Assembly: GCA_934230965.1 (NCBI GenBank)
Contig: CAKQFW010000012.1
Coordinates: 1 to 19,900, forward strand
DNA length: 19,900 nt
Origin: an uncultured Prevotella sp.
Lineage (GTDB): Bacteria > Bacteroidota > Bacteroidia > Bacteroidales > Bacteroidaceae
Direction of reading: 5' to 3'
Positions 1 to 6,844 of the stretch are shown here, piece after piece; position 1 is the stretch's first letter; each line of letters opens with the position of its first letter. The position numbers were made by a program, and so were the translations under genes. The notes beneath the pieces were generated by a model, which saw only the letters and a program-made list of their open reading frames with translations, was not told the origin of the DNA and ran no database searches.

Positions 1-370
1 AGTCGCCAATGTAGCGCACCTTGCTGGGCAGTGTTATCGCCTCCACATCAAACGTATTGAAGGCATTGGCACGAATGGTGTCAATGGTTTCGGGCAGTGT
101 GATGCTCGAAGCCGCTTTCCATTTAAAAGCAGCTTCGCCAATGGCGGTTACGGTGTAGGTCACACCACCGTTCTCAACAGTGGCGGGCACCACATAGTCG
201 GCAACGGGCGTACCCGAAGCATAAGCCTTGTCTACCTGAGACACCTCTACCGTGTTGGTACCAATTTGTTTGTACGTAAACGGAGCCTCTTTAAACGTTA
301 CGGGTTCCTGTGCTTGTGATTGGGCAGCGAAGCCCACAAAAGCCAAAGCTAATAGTAAATATTTTCTCAT
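1..370 (-). CDS. BspA-like leucine-rich-repeat (LRR_5) secreted protein, 5' part only
   Basis: The reading frame starts at ATG 368-370 and runs off the left edge, so only about the first 123 residues are visible. They begin with a signal peptide (MRKYLLLALAFVGFAAQSQA, cleavage near residue 20). After a short linker come BspA-type blocks such as VTYTVTAIGEAAF, ITLPETIDTIRANAF and ITLPSKVRYIG. These match the TpLRR/BspA pattern of LRR_5 proteins, which in Prevotella and relatives are usually surface or secreted proteins, often with a C-terminal sorting domain, implicated in adhesion. The C-terminus is outside the window, so anchoring cannot be judged. The gene is monocistronic at its 5' end, with a leader of about 100 nt after a -7 box at 478-485. 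The family call is firm; the ligand is unknown. Confidence 0.85.
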   Translation of the reverse strand, partial: MRKYLLLALAFVGFAAQSQAQEPVTFKEAPFTYKQIGTNTVEVSQVDKAYASGTPVADYVVPATVENGGVTYTVTAIGEAAFKWKAASSITLPETIDTIRANAFNTFDVEAITLPSKVRYIGD

Positions 371-477
371 GTATCTCTCTTAACAACCCTCGGGTGATAC
401 TTTGAACGCAAAGGCCGCCTTGTTGAGGATTGCATAAAGCAAGACAGCGAAATGATAGTTTATAACATATTTGGTTG

Positions 478-485
478 CAAAAATA
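478..485 (-). promoter_or_regulatory. -7 promoter box for the BspA-like gene
   Basis: On the minus strand this reads TATTTTTG, an exact fit to the Bacteroidetes -7 consensus TAnnTTTG. No exact TTTG lies at the usual -33 distance; only a weak TTG-like sequence lies about 22 bp upstream. The implied transcript has a leader of about 100 nt. Confidence 0.55.
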
Positions 486-642
486 ATAAAAGTGTTTGAA
501 ATACGAACAATTTTGCAATAAAATATTACACAAATCTTAATTTTATTGACATATTATCGGTTTTATGTGCAATAAAGAGAAAAAATGTACGAAGAGATAT
601 CTATTATCACAAGCTATATAATCGGTAAACGTCGCCGCGTCC

Positions 643-679
643 AACATTGTGGCAGCCGTCGCCAAAGGCGGCGAATGTT
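643..679. repeat. GC-rich hairpin in intergenic DNA
   Basis: The outer arms are AACATT (643-648) and AATGTT (674-679). The inner arms are CGTCGCC (657-663) and GGCGGCG (667-673), pairing across an AAA loop with one G:T-type pair, and there is an 8-nt bulge on the left side. No T-run follows, so it is not a classic terminator. Confidence 0.45.
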
Positions 680-731
680 CATAACCGCTGGTGACTGAAC
701 GAAGTGAAAGAACCTGCGGCCCACCAAACAC

Positions 732-814
732 AAACGAAGCGTCCTCGAAGAGGGCGAACACACTAAGCAAAAGCTAATGAAATGATGTTCACCCTCTTCG
801 AGGACGCTTCGTTT
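732..814. repeat. Long inverted repeat (29-bp arms, 25-nt loop) just downstream of envC
   Basis: The left arm 732-760 and right arm 786-814 are reverse complements over 29 bases with one mismatch (C at 755 against the base opposite in GGGTG). The arms contain shorter palindromes such as CCTCTTCGAGG. On the minus strand the hairpin begins 8 nt after the envC stop, so it would form the 3' end of the dut-envC transcript. No strong U-run follows. It may act as a 3'-stabilising or weak terminating structure, or be a copy of a dispersed intergenic repeat. Confidence 0.8.
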
Positions 815-822
815 ATTCTCTG

Positions 823-2451
823 TTACCTTCCAATCCAGCTTTCAGGATTAAGCTTGGCCATGTTGTGGCGAAGCTGGAACTGTAGGATGTTGTCGCGGCC
901 TACGGTGCCTAAGGCTTGGCGTGTAGATACCTTTTGTCCTCGGCTCACGCTTACCGACGACAGGTTGCAATATACCGAGATATACGAGCCGTGGCGCACC
1001 ATTACTACCATTGAGCCACTGAAGCCAAACACAGCGCTCACCTCGCCATCGTAAATGCTGCGAGCGCGCGCACCAGGCTGACCCAGAATATTGATGCCCT
1101 TATTGTCGAGCTTCACGCCCTTCAAGCCCTCTACATTATATTGTCCGAAGTGGCTTACCACACGATAGCTGCCCGTGATAGGCATGGGCAGACGACCACG
1201 GTTGGCCTCAAAGCTGCCACTCAGTTTGCGGTCTACCGACGTCATCGTCGACATTTCTTGCACATCTTCGCGCACACTCTCAATCTCTTTCTTGTTGCGT
1301 CGAGCATCGGCCTCGGCCTTACGCTCGGCAGCCTCGCGGTCGGCCTCGGCCTCACGTGCCGCCTGTTCAGCGCGAGCACGCTGCTTGGCGCTGGCCTGTT
1401 CGGCCGCCTCTTTCAAGCGCTGCTCGCGCGCCTTTGCCTCGGCTATGCGTCGAGCGTTCTCTCGTGCCTCGGCCTCGGCTTGCGCCTTCTTACGTGCCAA
1501 CTCTTCAGCACGTCTACGAGCGGCCTCGGCCTGTGCCTTCTTACGCGCCTCTTCGGCCGCACGCTTTCGCGCCTTCTCTACCTCGATAGCTATTTGGCGG
1601 TCAATCTCGGCGTTCAGTTGCTCATCCTTTTTTCGCTGTTGAGCAATGACCTGCTGAATGGTTTTCTGCTGTTTCTGCAACGATGCCACCACATTTTTCT
1701 GCTCGGTTTGCTGGCCCTCCAGCGCCTTACGCTCCTGCTCACCCTTCACCAAAAGGTTGCTCTTATGGCCATGCACGGTCTCCAGTTGGCGGTGTTTCTC
1801 GTCTACCTGAGCCTGTTTAGCTTTCACTGCCTCGCCTTGCACACGCTGATAGGCAGCATACTCGCGCACAAAACGCATGCGGCGATACATCTGCGAGAAG
1901 TCGTGAGCCGAGAGGATAAACATCAGGCGGTCTTGAAACGTATGCTGACGCGTAACAAAACTCATCGACTTGATATAGCGAGCCTTACGCTCAGCCAGTT
2001 GTTTCTCAAGCGTTTCGAGTTGCGCCTTCAAGATATCCATATTGCCCTCAATATGGGTAATATCTTTCTGTATGTTGTCGATATTTTTCTGTCGCTGCCC
2101 TATCTCAGTGTTTATCACCATGAGGTTTTGCAAGCGCTTCTTCACGTCGGCCTGGTTAGCACGCAACGCCTTCTCTTGTTGCTTAATTTTTTGCTGAATT
2201 TGCGAGCGCTCCTTCTGAAGTCCACGTATCGAGGCATTGCTATACGTCTCCTTCTTGGTTGTGGACTTCTTTCGGGTTGTTTTCTTGGCTGGCGCCTTCT
2301 TAGACGTGGTCTTGGTGCGCGAAGTCTTGCGCGCGGTAGTTGTCTTGCGCGTCTGGGCCGTGGTTTTAGCCTTTGTGCCCGTGCGTTTTTGCTGCGCAGG
2401 CAGCACCAGCACCGTGAGCGCCATGAGTGAAAGTATGAATAATCGTTTCAT
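823..2451 (-). CDS. envC: EnvC-like murein hydrolase activator (coiled coil + degenerate LytM/M23 domain)
   Basis: The 542-residue protein has four parts: a signal peptide (residues 1-20, ending LVLPAQ); a strongly basic K/T/R-rich tract (about 21-70); long coiled coils (about 75-400, including an Ala/Arg/Glu-rich stretch at about 290-390); and a C-terminal LytM/peptidase M23 fold (about 420-540). The M23 zinc ligands are lost. The usual HxGID-type motif reads NKGIN (450-454) and the usual HLHF reads LQFQ (523-526), although HFG (434) and VRHG are kept. This is the pattern of EnvC/NlpD factors, which do not cut peptidoglycan but activate amidases during cell separation in the periplasm. It is the last gene of the dut - TPR - DUF4292 operon, 85 nt after DUF4292. 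The activator role is inferred from homology; the partner amidase is not in the window. Confidence 0.85.
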   Translation of the reverse strand: MKRLFILSLMALTVLVLPAQQKRTGTKAKTTAQTRKTTTARKTSRTKTTSKKAPAKKTTRKKSTTKKETYSNASIRGLQKERSQIQQKIKQQEKALRANQADVKKRLQNLMVINTEIGQRQKNIDNIQKDITHIEGNMDILKAQLETLEKQLAERKARYIKSMSFVTRQHTFQDRLMFILSAHDFSQMYRRMRFVREYAAYQRVQGEAVKAKQAQVDEKHRQLETVHGHKSNLLVKGEQERKALEGQQTEQKNVVASLQKQQKTIQQVIAQQRKKDEQLNAEIDRQIAIEVEKARKRAAEEARKKAQAEAARRRAEELARKKAQAEAEARENARRIAEAKAREQRLKEAAEQASAKQRARAEQAAREAEADREAAERKAEADARRNKKEIESVREDVQEMSTMTSVDRKLSGSFEANRGRLPMPITGSYRVVSHFGQYNVEGLKGVKLDNKGINILGQPGARARSIYDGEVSAVFGFSGSMVVMVRHGSYISVYCNLSSVSVSRGQKVSTRQALGTVGRDNILQFQLRHNMAKLNPESWIGR

Positions 2452-2536
2452 TTTTGTCGGTATCTTTCGTCCGTTAAGAGGTGTGGTTTATCAGTTTAAG
2501 CCGTAAGGCACACCTTATTATATAGTGCGTTGTGGC

Positions 2537-3415
2537 CTACATCTGCAGCAGTCGGCCCAGCACATCCTCGGCCTCCACCTTTTTATATTTACTGCTCAGC
2601 GTGGTTTCGGTGTCCCACTTATCGGTGGTTTTCACCTCGCTCATCTTAATGTTCACCTGCATGGTTTGCTTGTTCTTGGTGGCCGTGGTGGTAAAGGTAA
2701 AACTTTGCTGAGCAGGAAACTGCTTCACGCCCACCGTTTTAAAGGCGCCATACTTCCAGTTGAGGTCCGACTGTCCGTGCTGAGCGCTCTTATAGCTCAC
2801 CAGTGCCGAGGCGATACGGCCTGTGGCATCGTCGGCCTTCCACTGAAAGGTCATATTGCCATTGGCCAATGACAGCGCGCGCTGCGACGCCTCAACGTCA
2901 GACACGACGAAATGTTTCAAATCAGCGTTCTTCACCTCTTGCTTGCCAGGCATGAACAGTTGGTTCCAGAACAGCGCCTGTAGGCTATAGAAGGTGATGC
3001 CGTTACGCTGAAGAAAGTCGACCTGGTTATAGTCGGCCTTGATATATTCTTTATGCAGACGGTCGACCACCAGCACATACGAGGGTGTAAACTCAAGTCG
3101 ACCCACCTCGGTGCCTAACAGCGGGATGAACAGTTGCAGGCGTATAACCTTATCTTTACGCATGTGCACCGAGCCCGGCACCGTGATGTCTTTGCTGCCC
3201 ATTTTGAGGTTGAAACTCATGTTACCCACAATGTTTTGCGCGTAAACCTGATTGTCGAACACCTTGGCAGCAAAATGTTCTTTGGCATACTGCTCAGCGT
3301 TGGTGGCATGATGGCTGCTTGCCCCCTCGCCTACGGCCGCCTTTTTTGAGGCACACGATGCTATGGCCAGCGACAGTGTGGCCATGCAAAAGAATGTATA
3401 TACGTATCTCTTCAT
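2537..3415 (-). CDS. DUF4292 family lipoprotein
   Basis: The protein is about 292 residues from the chosen ATG at 3413-3415 (MKRYVYTFF). An in-frame ATG 15 bases upstream (3428-3430) would add MTLKT; I prefer the downstream one because it gives a standard-length lipoprotein signal. The lipobox is SLAIASC, so the mature protein should be lipid-anchored at Cys, probably in the outer-membrane inner leaflet. The rest is beta-rich and resembles DUF4292, a Bacteroidetes family with a LolA/LolB-like lipoprotein-carrier fold. It lies between the TPR gene (31 nt upstream) and the EnvC-like gene, an arrangement familiar in Bacteroidales that suggests an envelope-maintenance role. The function is not established. 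Confidence 0.8.
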   Translation of the reverse strand: MKRYVYTFFCMATLSLAIASCASKKAAVGEGASSHHATNAEQYAKEHFAAKVFDNQVYAQNIVGNMSFNLKMGSKDITVPGSVHMRKDKVIRLQLFIPLLGTEVGRLEFTPSYVLVVDRLHKEYIKADYNQVDFLQRNGITFYSLQALFWNQLFMPGKQEVKNADLKHFVVSDVEASQRALSLANGNMTFQWKADDATGRIASALVSYKSAQHGQSDLNWKYGAFKTVGVKQFPAQQSFTFTTTATKNKQTMQVNIKMSEVKTTDKWDTETTLSSKYKKVEAEDVLGRLLQM

Positions 3416-3446
3416 TGTTTTCAGTGTCATTATTATTGTTGTGTGT

Positions 3447-5201
3447 TTATTTTGTTACATACTTTTTCAGGCGTATCTTCTTACCTATGAGCGCCTTATC
3501 GCCACCACGCTCGATAGCTTTCTGCCAGTATTGCACAGCCTCATCGGCATGGCCTAACATGATATAGATGTCGCCCGCGTGCTCAATGATGGTGGGACTT
3601 GCCACCGTGTCGGTATCGTTTTTAATGGCCATATCAATGTAGGTCTTGGCCTCGGCATAACGTTGTTGCTGAAACAATATCCAGGCGTAGGTGTCAAGGT
3701 AGGTGGCGTTGTTGGGCTCAGCCTTCACCGTTTTGTAGCTCATGCCCTCGGCCTTAGACAGGTCGCGGTTGTCTACGCTAAGATAGTAGGCATAATTGTT
3801 CAAGCAAGCAATGTTGTCGGCCTTCCACTCTAAACACTTGTCGTAGGCGGCATAGGCGCCCTTGTTGTCACCCTTCTGGTGCAAGATATCGCCCATCAGG
3901 CCGTAGAAGTCTGACACCATATCGTGGTCGCTCTGGTCGTTTATCTCGCTCACGCCACGACGAAAGGCGTCGAGGGCCGCGTCGTTGTCGTTTTTCTGAT
4001 AGTGGGCCATGCCGAGAAAGTAGTAGAACATCATCTCGTCGGGGTTATACTGCACGGCCTCGCTGCTCAGCTTTACAATGTCGTCCCAGCGCTGGCGCTT
4101 CCATAACGACTGTATCAGTTGCACACGTGCCGCAGCATTGTCGGGGGCTACGTGCAGCACCTGTAGCAGCACCGTGTCTACCTGTTCGGCAGGCATCTTC
4201 TTCAAATCCATATAGGTGGCTTTCACCATGGCCACGCCTACATCTTTGGGGTCGGCCTTTATCACCTTGTCGAAGAGGGTGAGCACGGGTATGCTGTCGC
4301 CACCGTTCTGCTCGCTGTCTTTTATCACTTGGCGCAACATGGTAGCCTTAGTTTGGGCACTGGTCTTGGTGCTGAGCAACATGCGGTCGCGAAGTTGCTG
4401 CGCCAGCGAGTCGTTGCCCGCATCGTGATAATAATCGTATAGCGAACCTAAGGCATACTCGTTATCGGGGTCGTCGTCAACGGCCTTGGTAAACAACTTA
4501 AAAGCCTCGTCTTTGCGCTTGTTCTGCATGAGCCAGTTGCCCAGCATGATTTGATAATTCACATCACTGGGGTGGCTGTCGGCCAACTGCTTCAGCGTTT
4601 TATACGCCATTTTGCTGTCGCCACGTTGCTCGTAGGCTTGCATCTTGCTCAGTGTGATGTCGTCGCTGGGGCCGTCAATCTCCTCCATGCGGTTGAGACA
4701 GCGCAGCACCTCGCGAACATTTTTCTGGTTGCCATACAGATACACCAGCACGCTGAGCACGTCGCTGCGGTCGGGGTGATGACTGTAGAGGCGCTCGTAA
4801 GCATCGATGGCGCGCTGATAATTGTTGGTGCCAAGATAATATTGTGCCACCCGCTCTTGATACATATCGTTGCCAGGACTGAGGGCAGCGGCACGCTCAA
4901 GGTTCTTCAGGGCGAGGTCGTTATTGTCAATCTCTGAATAAAACATGGCCTTAAGATAGTAGGCTTCAGCGGCATTGGGGTTGATGGCGAGGCAATGCGA
5001 CAGCAAATCGAAGGCAGCGGCATCGTGGCCAGCGTTTTGTTGGCGCAGGGCCTCAAGAAAAAAATACTGATAGCGGCGGCGGTCGTTATGGCTCAGCGTG
5101 TCGGTCTGTGCCAGCGTAGGCACAACAACAAGGCTCGTCAGCAACAAGGCTACGAGCAGAGAGGCATGACGGGCCACCGTATGAAAAAATATTTTTCGCA
5201 T
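3447..5201 (-). CDS. Secreted/periplasmic tetratricopeptide-repeat protein
   Basis: The protein has 584 residues and a signal peptide (about 1-31, cleavage after PTLA|QTD). Almost the whole mature chain is TPR units. Clear examples are the stretches with AEAYYLKAMFYSEIDNNDLA, YQRAIDAYERLY, DEMMFYYFLGMAHYQKNDND and NIACLNNYAYYLSVDNRD, plus a final unit near HADEAVQYWQKAIERGG. TPR solenoids bind partner proteins, and nothing catalytic is visible. It is the second gene of the operon, starting 31 nt after dut ends and followed by the DUF4292 lipoprotein and the EnvC-like factor. An envelope scaffold role is a reasonable inference, but the partner is unknown. Confidence 0.85.
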   Translation of the reverse strand: MRKIFFHTVARHASLLVALLLTSLVVVPTLAQTDTLSHNDRRRYQYFFLEALRQQNAGHDAAAFDLLSHCLAINPNAAEAYYLKAMFYSEIDNNDLALKNLERAAALSPGNDMYQERVAQYYLGTNNYQRAIDAYERLYSHHPDRSDVLSVLVYLYGNQKNVREVLRCLNRMEEIDGPSDDITLSKMQAYEQRGDSKMAYKTLKQLADSHPSDVNYQIMLGNWLMQNKRKDEAFKLFTKAVDDDPDNEYALGSLYDYYHDAGNDSLAQQLRDRMLLSTKTSAQTKATMLRQVIKDSEQNGGDSIPVLTLFDKVIKADPKDVGVAMVKATYMDLKKMPAEQVDTVLLQVLHVAPDNAAARVQLIQSLWKRQRWDDIVKLSSEAVQYNPDEMMFYYFLGMAHYQKNDNDAALDAFRRGVSEINDQSDHDMVSDFYGLMGDILHQKGDNKGAYAAYDKCLEWKADNIACLNNYAYYLSVDNRDLSKAEGMSYKTVKAEPNNATYLDTYAWILFQQQRYAEAKTYIDMAIKNDTDTVASPTIIEHAGDIYIMLGHADEAVQYWQKAIERGGDKALIGKKIRLKKYVTK

Positions 5202-5232
5202 GGCGAAAGGGTTTACGCGGTTACAATGTGTT

Positions 5233-5679
5233 TTATTTTACGCCAGTATGGCCGTAGCCACCAGCGCCACGCTCGGTATCGTCGAGCTCGGCTACAGGCA
5301 CAAACTGCACCTGGGCATGACGGGCTACCACCATCTGGGCAATGCGCTCGCCATCGTTTACCACAAAGTCGTCGGCCGAGAGGTTCACCAGCAGCACCAT
5401 CAGCTCGCCACGATAGTCGGCATCAATGGTGCCAGGCGAATTAAGTACGGTGATGCCCTTCTTCAGGGCCAATCCGCTGCGGGGGCGCACCTGTGCCTCG
5501 TAACCCGGAGGCAAGGCAATGAAAAGACCTGTGGGTATGAGGTGGCGCTCAAGGGGGCGAAGGGTGATGGGGGCGTCGATGTTGGCACGAAGGTCCATGC
5601 CCGCGCTCAGCGGTGTGGCATACTGTGGCAGGGGATGATGACTACGATTTATTACTTTTACTTCGGTGATATCTGTCAT
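5233..5679 (-). CDS. dut: dUTP diphosphatase (dUTPase)
   Basis: This 148-residue protein has all five conserved dUTPase motifs in order: AGMDLRA (about 26-32), PRSGLA (about 66-71), [11 protein letters not shown] (about 83-93, with the catalytic Asp and substrate-stacking Tyr), RIAQMVV (about 112-118) and the C-terminal [10 protein letters not shown], which closes over the active site. The length is typical of the homotrimeric family. The enzyme hydrolyses dUTP to dUMP and pyrophosphate in the cytoplasm. That supplies dTMP synthesis and keeps uracil out of DNA. It is the first gene of the dut - TPR - DUF4292 - envC cluster, with a -7 box at 5707-5714. Identification is secure. Confidence 0.97.
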   Translation of the reverse strand: MTDITEVKVINRSHHPLPQYATPLSAGMDLRANIDAPITLRPLERHLIPTGLFIALPPGYEAQVRPRSGLALKKGITVLNSPGTIDADYRGELMVLLVNLSADDFVVNDGERIAQMVVARHAQVQFVPVAELDDTERGAGGYGHTGVK

Positions 5680-5706
5680 TGTCTTTTTTCGTTTTTATTT
5701 AATTTG

Positions 5707-5714
5707 CAAAAATA
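5707..5714 (-). promoter_or_regulatory. -7 promoter box for the dut-envC operon
   Basis: The minus strand reads TATTTTTG, matching TAnnTTTG, 28 bases before the dut ATG (5677-5679). The predicted leader is therefore only about 20 nt. I see no exact TTTG at -33. Confidence 0.6.
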
Positions 5715-5786
5715 CTGATTATTATCCACAATGCTTCATTTTTTATGCTAAAAATGGTTGAAGCGAAAAGCTGGCCCTCTACTTTT

Positions 5787-5899
5787 CAAACAAAAGTAAG
5801 GTAACAACAACTGAAAAGCGCCCAACGTCAACAATAATCTTATGTATCTTACAAACAAAAGGAAGGCAACAACAACGTAACGCAAAGGCATCAACAATA
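5787..5899. repeat. Imperfect direct repeat pair, about 50 bp each
   Basis: Copies at about 5787-5836 and 5852-5899 share the core CAAACAAAAG followed by AAGG, AACAACAA and an end TCAACAATA, with a few substitutions and a 2-nt length difference. They start 65 bp apart. Function unknown; they may be remnants of a dispersed intergenic repeat. Confidence 0.6.
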
Positions 5900-5988
5900 T
5901 CATTTTTGCATAAATATACAGAAATAGTGTATAAATATACAAAGCATGTTTTTCAATTTCTTAACATAACATATGTGAAAAATATAAT

Positions 5989-6025
5989 AAACTGTAAGCA
6001 AAACAAAACCGATTGCTTACAGTTT
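5989..6025. terminator. Hairpin, possible terminator of the ATPase transcript before the insertion
   Basis: Perfect 12-bp arms AAACTGTAAGCA (5989-6000) and TGCTTACAGTTT (6014-6025) enclose a 13-nt loop. On the plus strand TTAAAAG follows, and on the minus strand ATTATATTTTT follows. Minus-strand transcription of the ATPase gene (ending at 7234) would have reached it directly if the 1-kb cassette were absent. It could therefore be that gene's original terminator, but this is inference. Confidence 0.5.
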
Positions 6026-6049
6026 TTAAAAGTGATACCCCTCAGATGA

Positions 6050-6159
6050 GAAACCATGGGTTTCAGGTCGTGAAACCCTTGGTTTCAGGCTGTAAAACCA
6101 AGGGTTTTAGGAGGTAAAACCCATGCTTTCAGACCGTAAAAGGATGGGTATTGCAACAT
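6050..6159. repeat. Tandem array of five degenerate 22-bp palindromic units
   Basis: Units start at 6050, 6072, 6094, 6116 and 6138, each exactly 22 bases. The first four follow the pattern (G/A)AAACC-NN(N)-GGTTT-CAGG-NNGT, with each core an inverted repeat, e.g. GAAACCCTTGGTTTC. Neighbouring units also pair (CCCTTGGTTT with AAACCAAGGG). The fifth unit is decayed. Units 4 and 5 fall largely inside the 84-bp direct repeat, so the array predates the duplication. Confidence 0.75.
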
Positions 6160-6208
6160 GGGGGCAATATTGCATATTTATGCAAAAATGGGGGCGAACA
6201 AATCGTTG
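6125..6208. repeat. 84-bp perfect direct repeat, left copy
   Basis: Identical base for base to 7181-7264. It runs from GCTTTCAGACCGT inside the 22-bp array, through the palindromes GCAATATTGC and TTGCATATTTATGCAA, to AACAAATCGTTG. The last 31 bases equal the 3' end of the ATPase coding sequence, including its stop, so this copy carries a disconnected fragment of that gene. Confidence 0.95.
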
Positions 6209-6273
6209 CATTTAATGACACATTTTCTCACCATGAATTAAACATTTAATCTAACTCTTGGAAGACATACAAT

Positions 6274-6360
6274 GAAGCCTTAGCGAACATTGAAGGAACG
6301 TCTGTGAACTTATGGTGAACTTATAACGAACTTTTGACGAACTTATGAAGAACTTTTAAA
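6274..6360 (+). promoter_or_regulatory. Helically phased array of 11-bp GAAC units upstream of the TM2 promoter
   Basis: GAACTT begins at 6306, 6317, 6328, 6339 and 6350, an exact 11-bp period. Weaker units start at 6274 (GAAG), 6285 (GAACAT) and 6296 (GAACGT; 10 bp to the next). The array ends 10 bases before the -7 box at 6370. Identical half-sites one helical turn apart could seat a cooperative DNA-binding protein, but a simple minisatellite is also possible. Confidence 0.55.
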
Positions 6361-6369
6361 TAAAAATAT

Positions 6370-6377
6370 TATCTTTG
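6370..6377 (+). promoter_or_regulatory. -7 promoter box for the TM2/DUF2752 pair
   Basis: TATCTTTG matches TAnnTTTG exactly and lies 55 bases before the TM2 ATG, giving a leader of about 48 nt. No clear TTTG sits at -33; that region is the last unit of the 11-bp array. Confidence 0.65.
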
Positions 6378-6432
6378 CACGCAAGCACCAGAACACATTT
6401 ATTATTAATATAAAACATAAAAAACATTCACT

Positions 6433-6771
6433 ATGGAACAACAAAAAGTAGACATGTTCATCATGGCGAACGGGCAATATCTGCCCGAACAGAAAATCCC
6501 ATACGTAAGGGAAACGCTCCTTAATATGGACGAGACAAAATGGAGCACATTATCCACCATTCAATTTAAAAGCCCTACAACAGCACTAATTCTATCAATA
6601 TTTCTCGGAGGTTATGGTATAGACCGTTTCTACCTCGGACAAACGGGTATGGGTGTAGGCAAATTACTTACGTGTGGTGGCTTATTCGTTTGGACAATTA
6701 TTGACTGGTTTCTCATCTCTGGTGCAACAAAAGATGTGAACTATAATAAACTTCAGGCTTATCTCTACTAA
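6433..6771 (+). CDS. TM2 domain-containing membrane protein
   Basis: This 112-residue protein has a polar N-terminus (about 1-47) followed by a TM2 domain: a first hydrophobic helix (TTALILSIFLGGYGIDRF), the signature GIDRFYLGQ, a short loop (TGMGVGKLLTCGG) and a second helix (FVWTIIDWFLI). TM2 domains are widespread and their biochemical role in bacteria is unknown. The gene begins an AT-rich cassette bounded by 84-bp direct repeats and is followed by a DUF2752 gene, a pairing I recall as common in Bacteroidetes. It has its own promoter at 6370-6377. The start is the first ATG after the promoter, and the A-rich upstream is usual for this phylum. Confidence 0.88.
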   Translation: MEQQKVDMFIMANGQYLPEQKIPYVRETLLNMDETKWSTLSTIQFKSPTTALILSIFLGGYGIDRFYLGQTGMGVGKLLTCGGLFVWTIIDWFLISGATKDVNYNKLQAYLY

Positions 6772-6844
6772 GAAAATAAGTATTATATCAGCCATTGCAT
6801 ACATCGCTGTATGCATTTGGCTCTACTCTGTAAAGGAGGGACAA

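Larger units (their letters stand above)
371..822. other. Non-coding gap between the BspA-like gene and envC
   Basis: No convincing gene is seen in these ~450 bases. The left part holds the leader and promoter of the BspA-like gene. The centre (about 643-679) can form a hairpin with arms AACATT/AATGTT enclosing CGTCGCC-AAA-GGCGGCG. The right part holds the long stem-loop at 732-814. The small minus-strand frame at 543-770 runs through these palindromes and is probably not a gene. Confidence 0.6.
5680..6432. other. Repeat-rich intergenic region between dut and the TM2 gene
   Basis: This ~750-bp stretch has no convincing gene. From left to right it holds the dut promoter, a pair of imperfect ~50-bp direct repeats (5787-5899), an AT-rich stretch, a hairpin (5989-6025), an array of 22-bp palindromic units (6050-6159), the left copy of an 84-bp direct repeat (6125-6208), an 11-bp phased GAAC array (6274-6360) and a promoter (6370-6377). 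The minus-strand frame at 5748-5942 is low-complexity and is not supported. Confidence 0.7.

Noticed and set aside
543..770. 75-residue minus-strand frame
   Set aside because: It runs through two palindromic elements with no promoter or RBS; it looks like a chance frame in repeat DNA, though a repeat-borne peptide cannot be fully excluded.
732..814. Standard rho-independent terminator
   Set aside because: The stem is very long with a 25-nt loop and no U-run on either strand, so it was listed as an inverted repeat instead.
1141..2430. Long plus-strand open frame opposite envC
   Set aside because: It is antisense to a well-supported EnvC-like gene and its Leu/Arg-rich translation reflects the Ala/Glu/Lys-rich coiled coil on the other strand; no promoter or family match.
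5748..5942. 64-residue hydrophobic minus-strand frame
   Set aside because: Low-complexity translation of AT-rich DNA that spans the imperfect 50-bp repeats; no family resemblance.
6050..6159. CRISPR array
   Set aside because: Units are contiguous 22-mers with no spacers, diverge from each other, and no cas gene is near.
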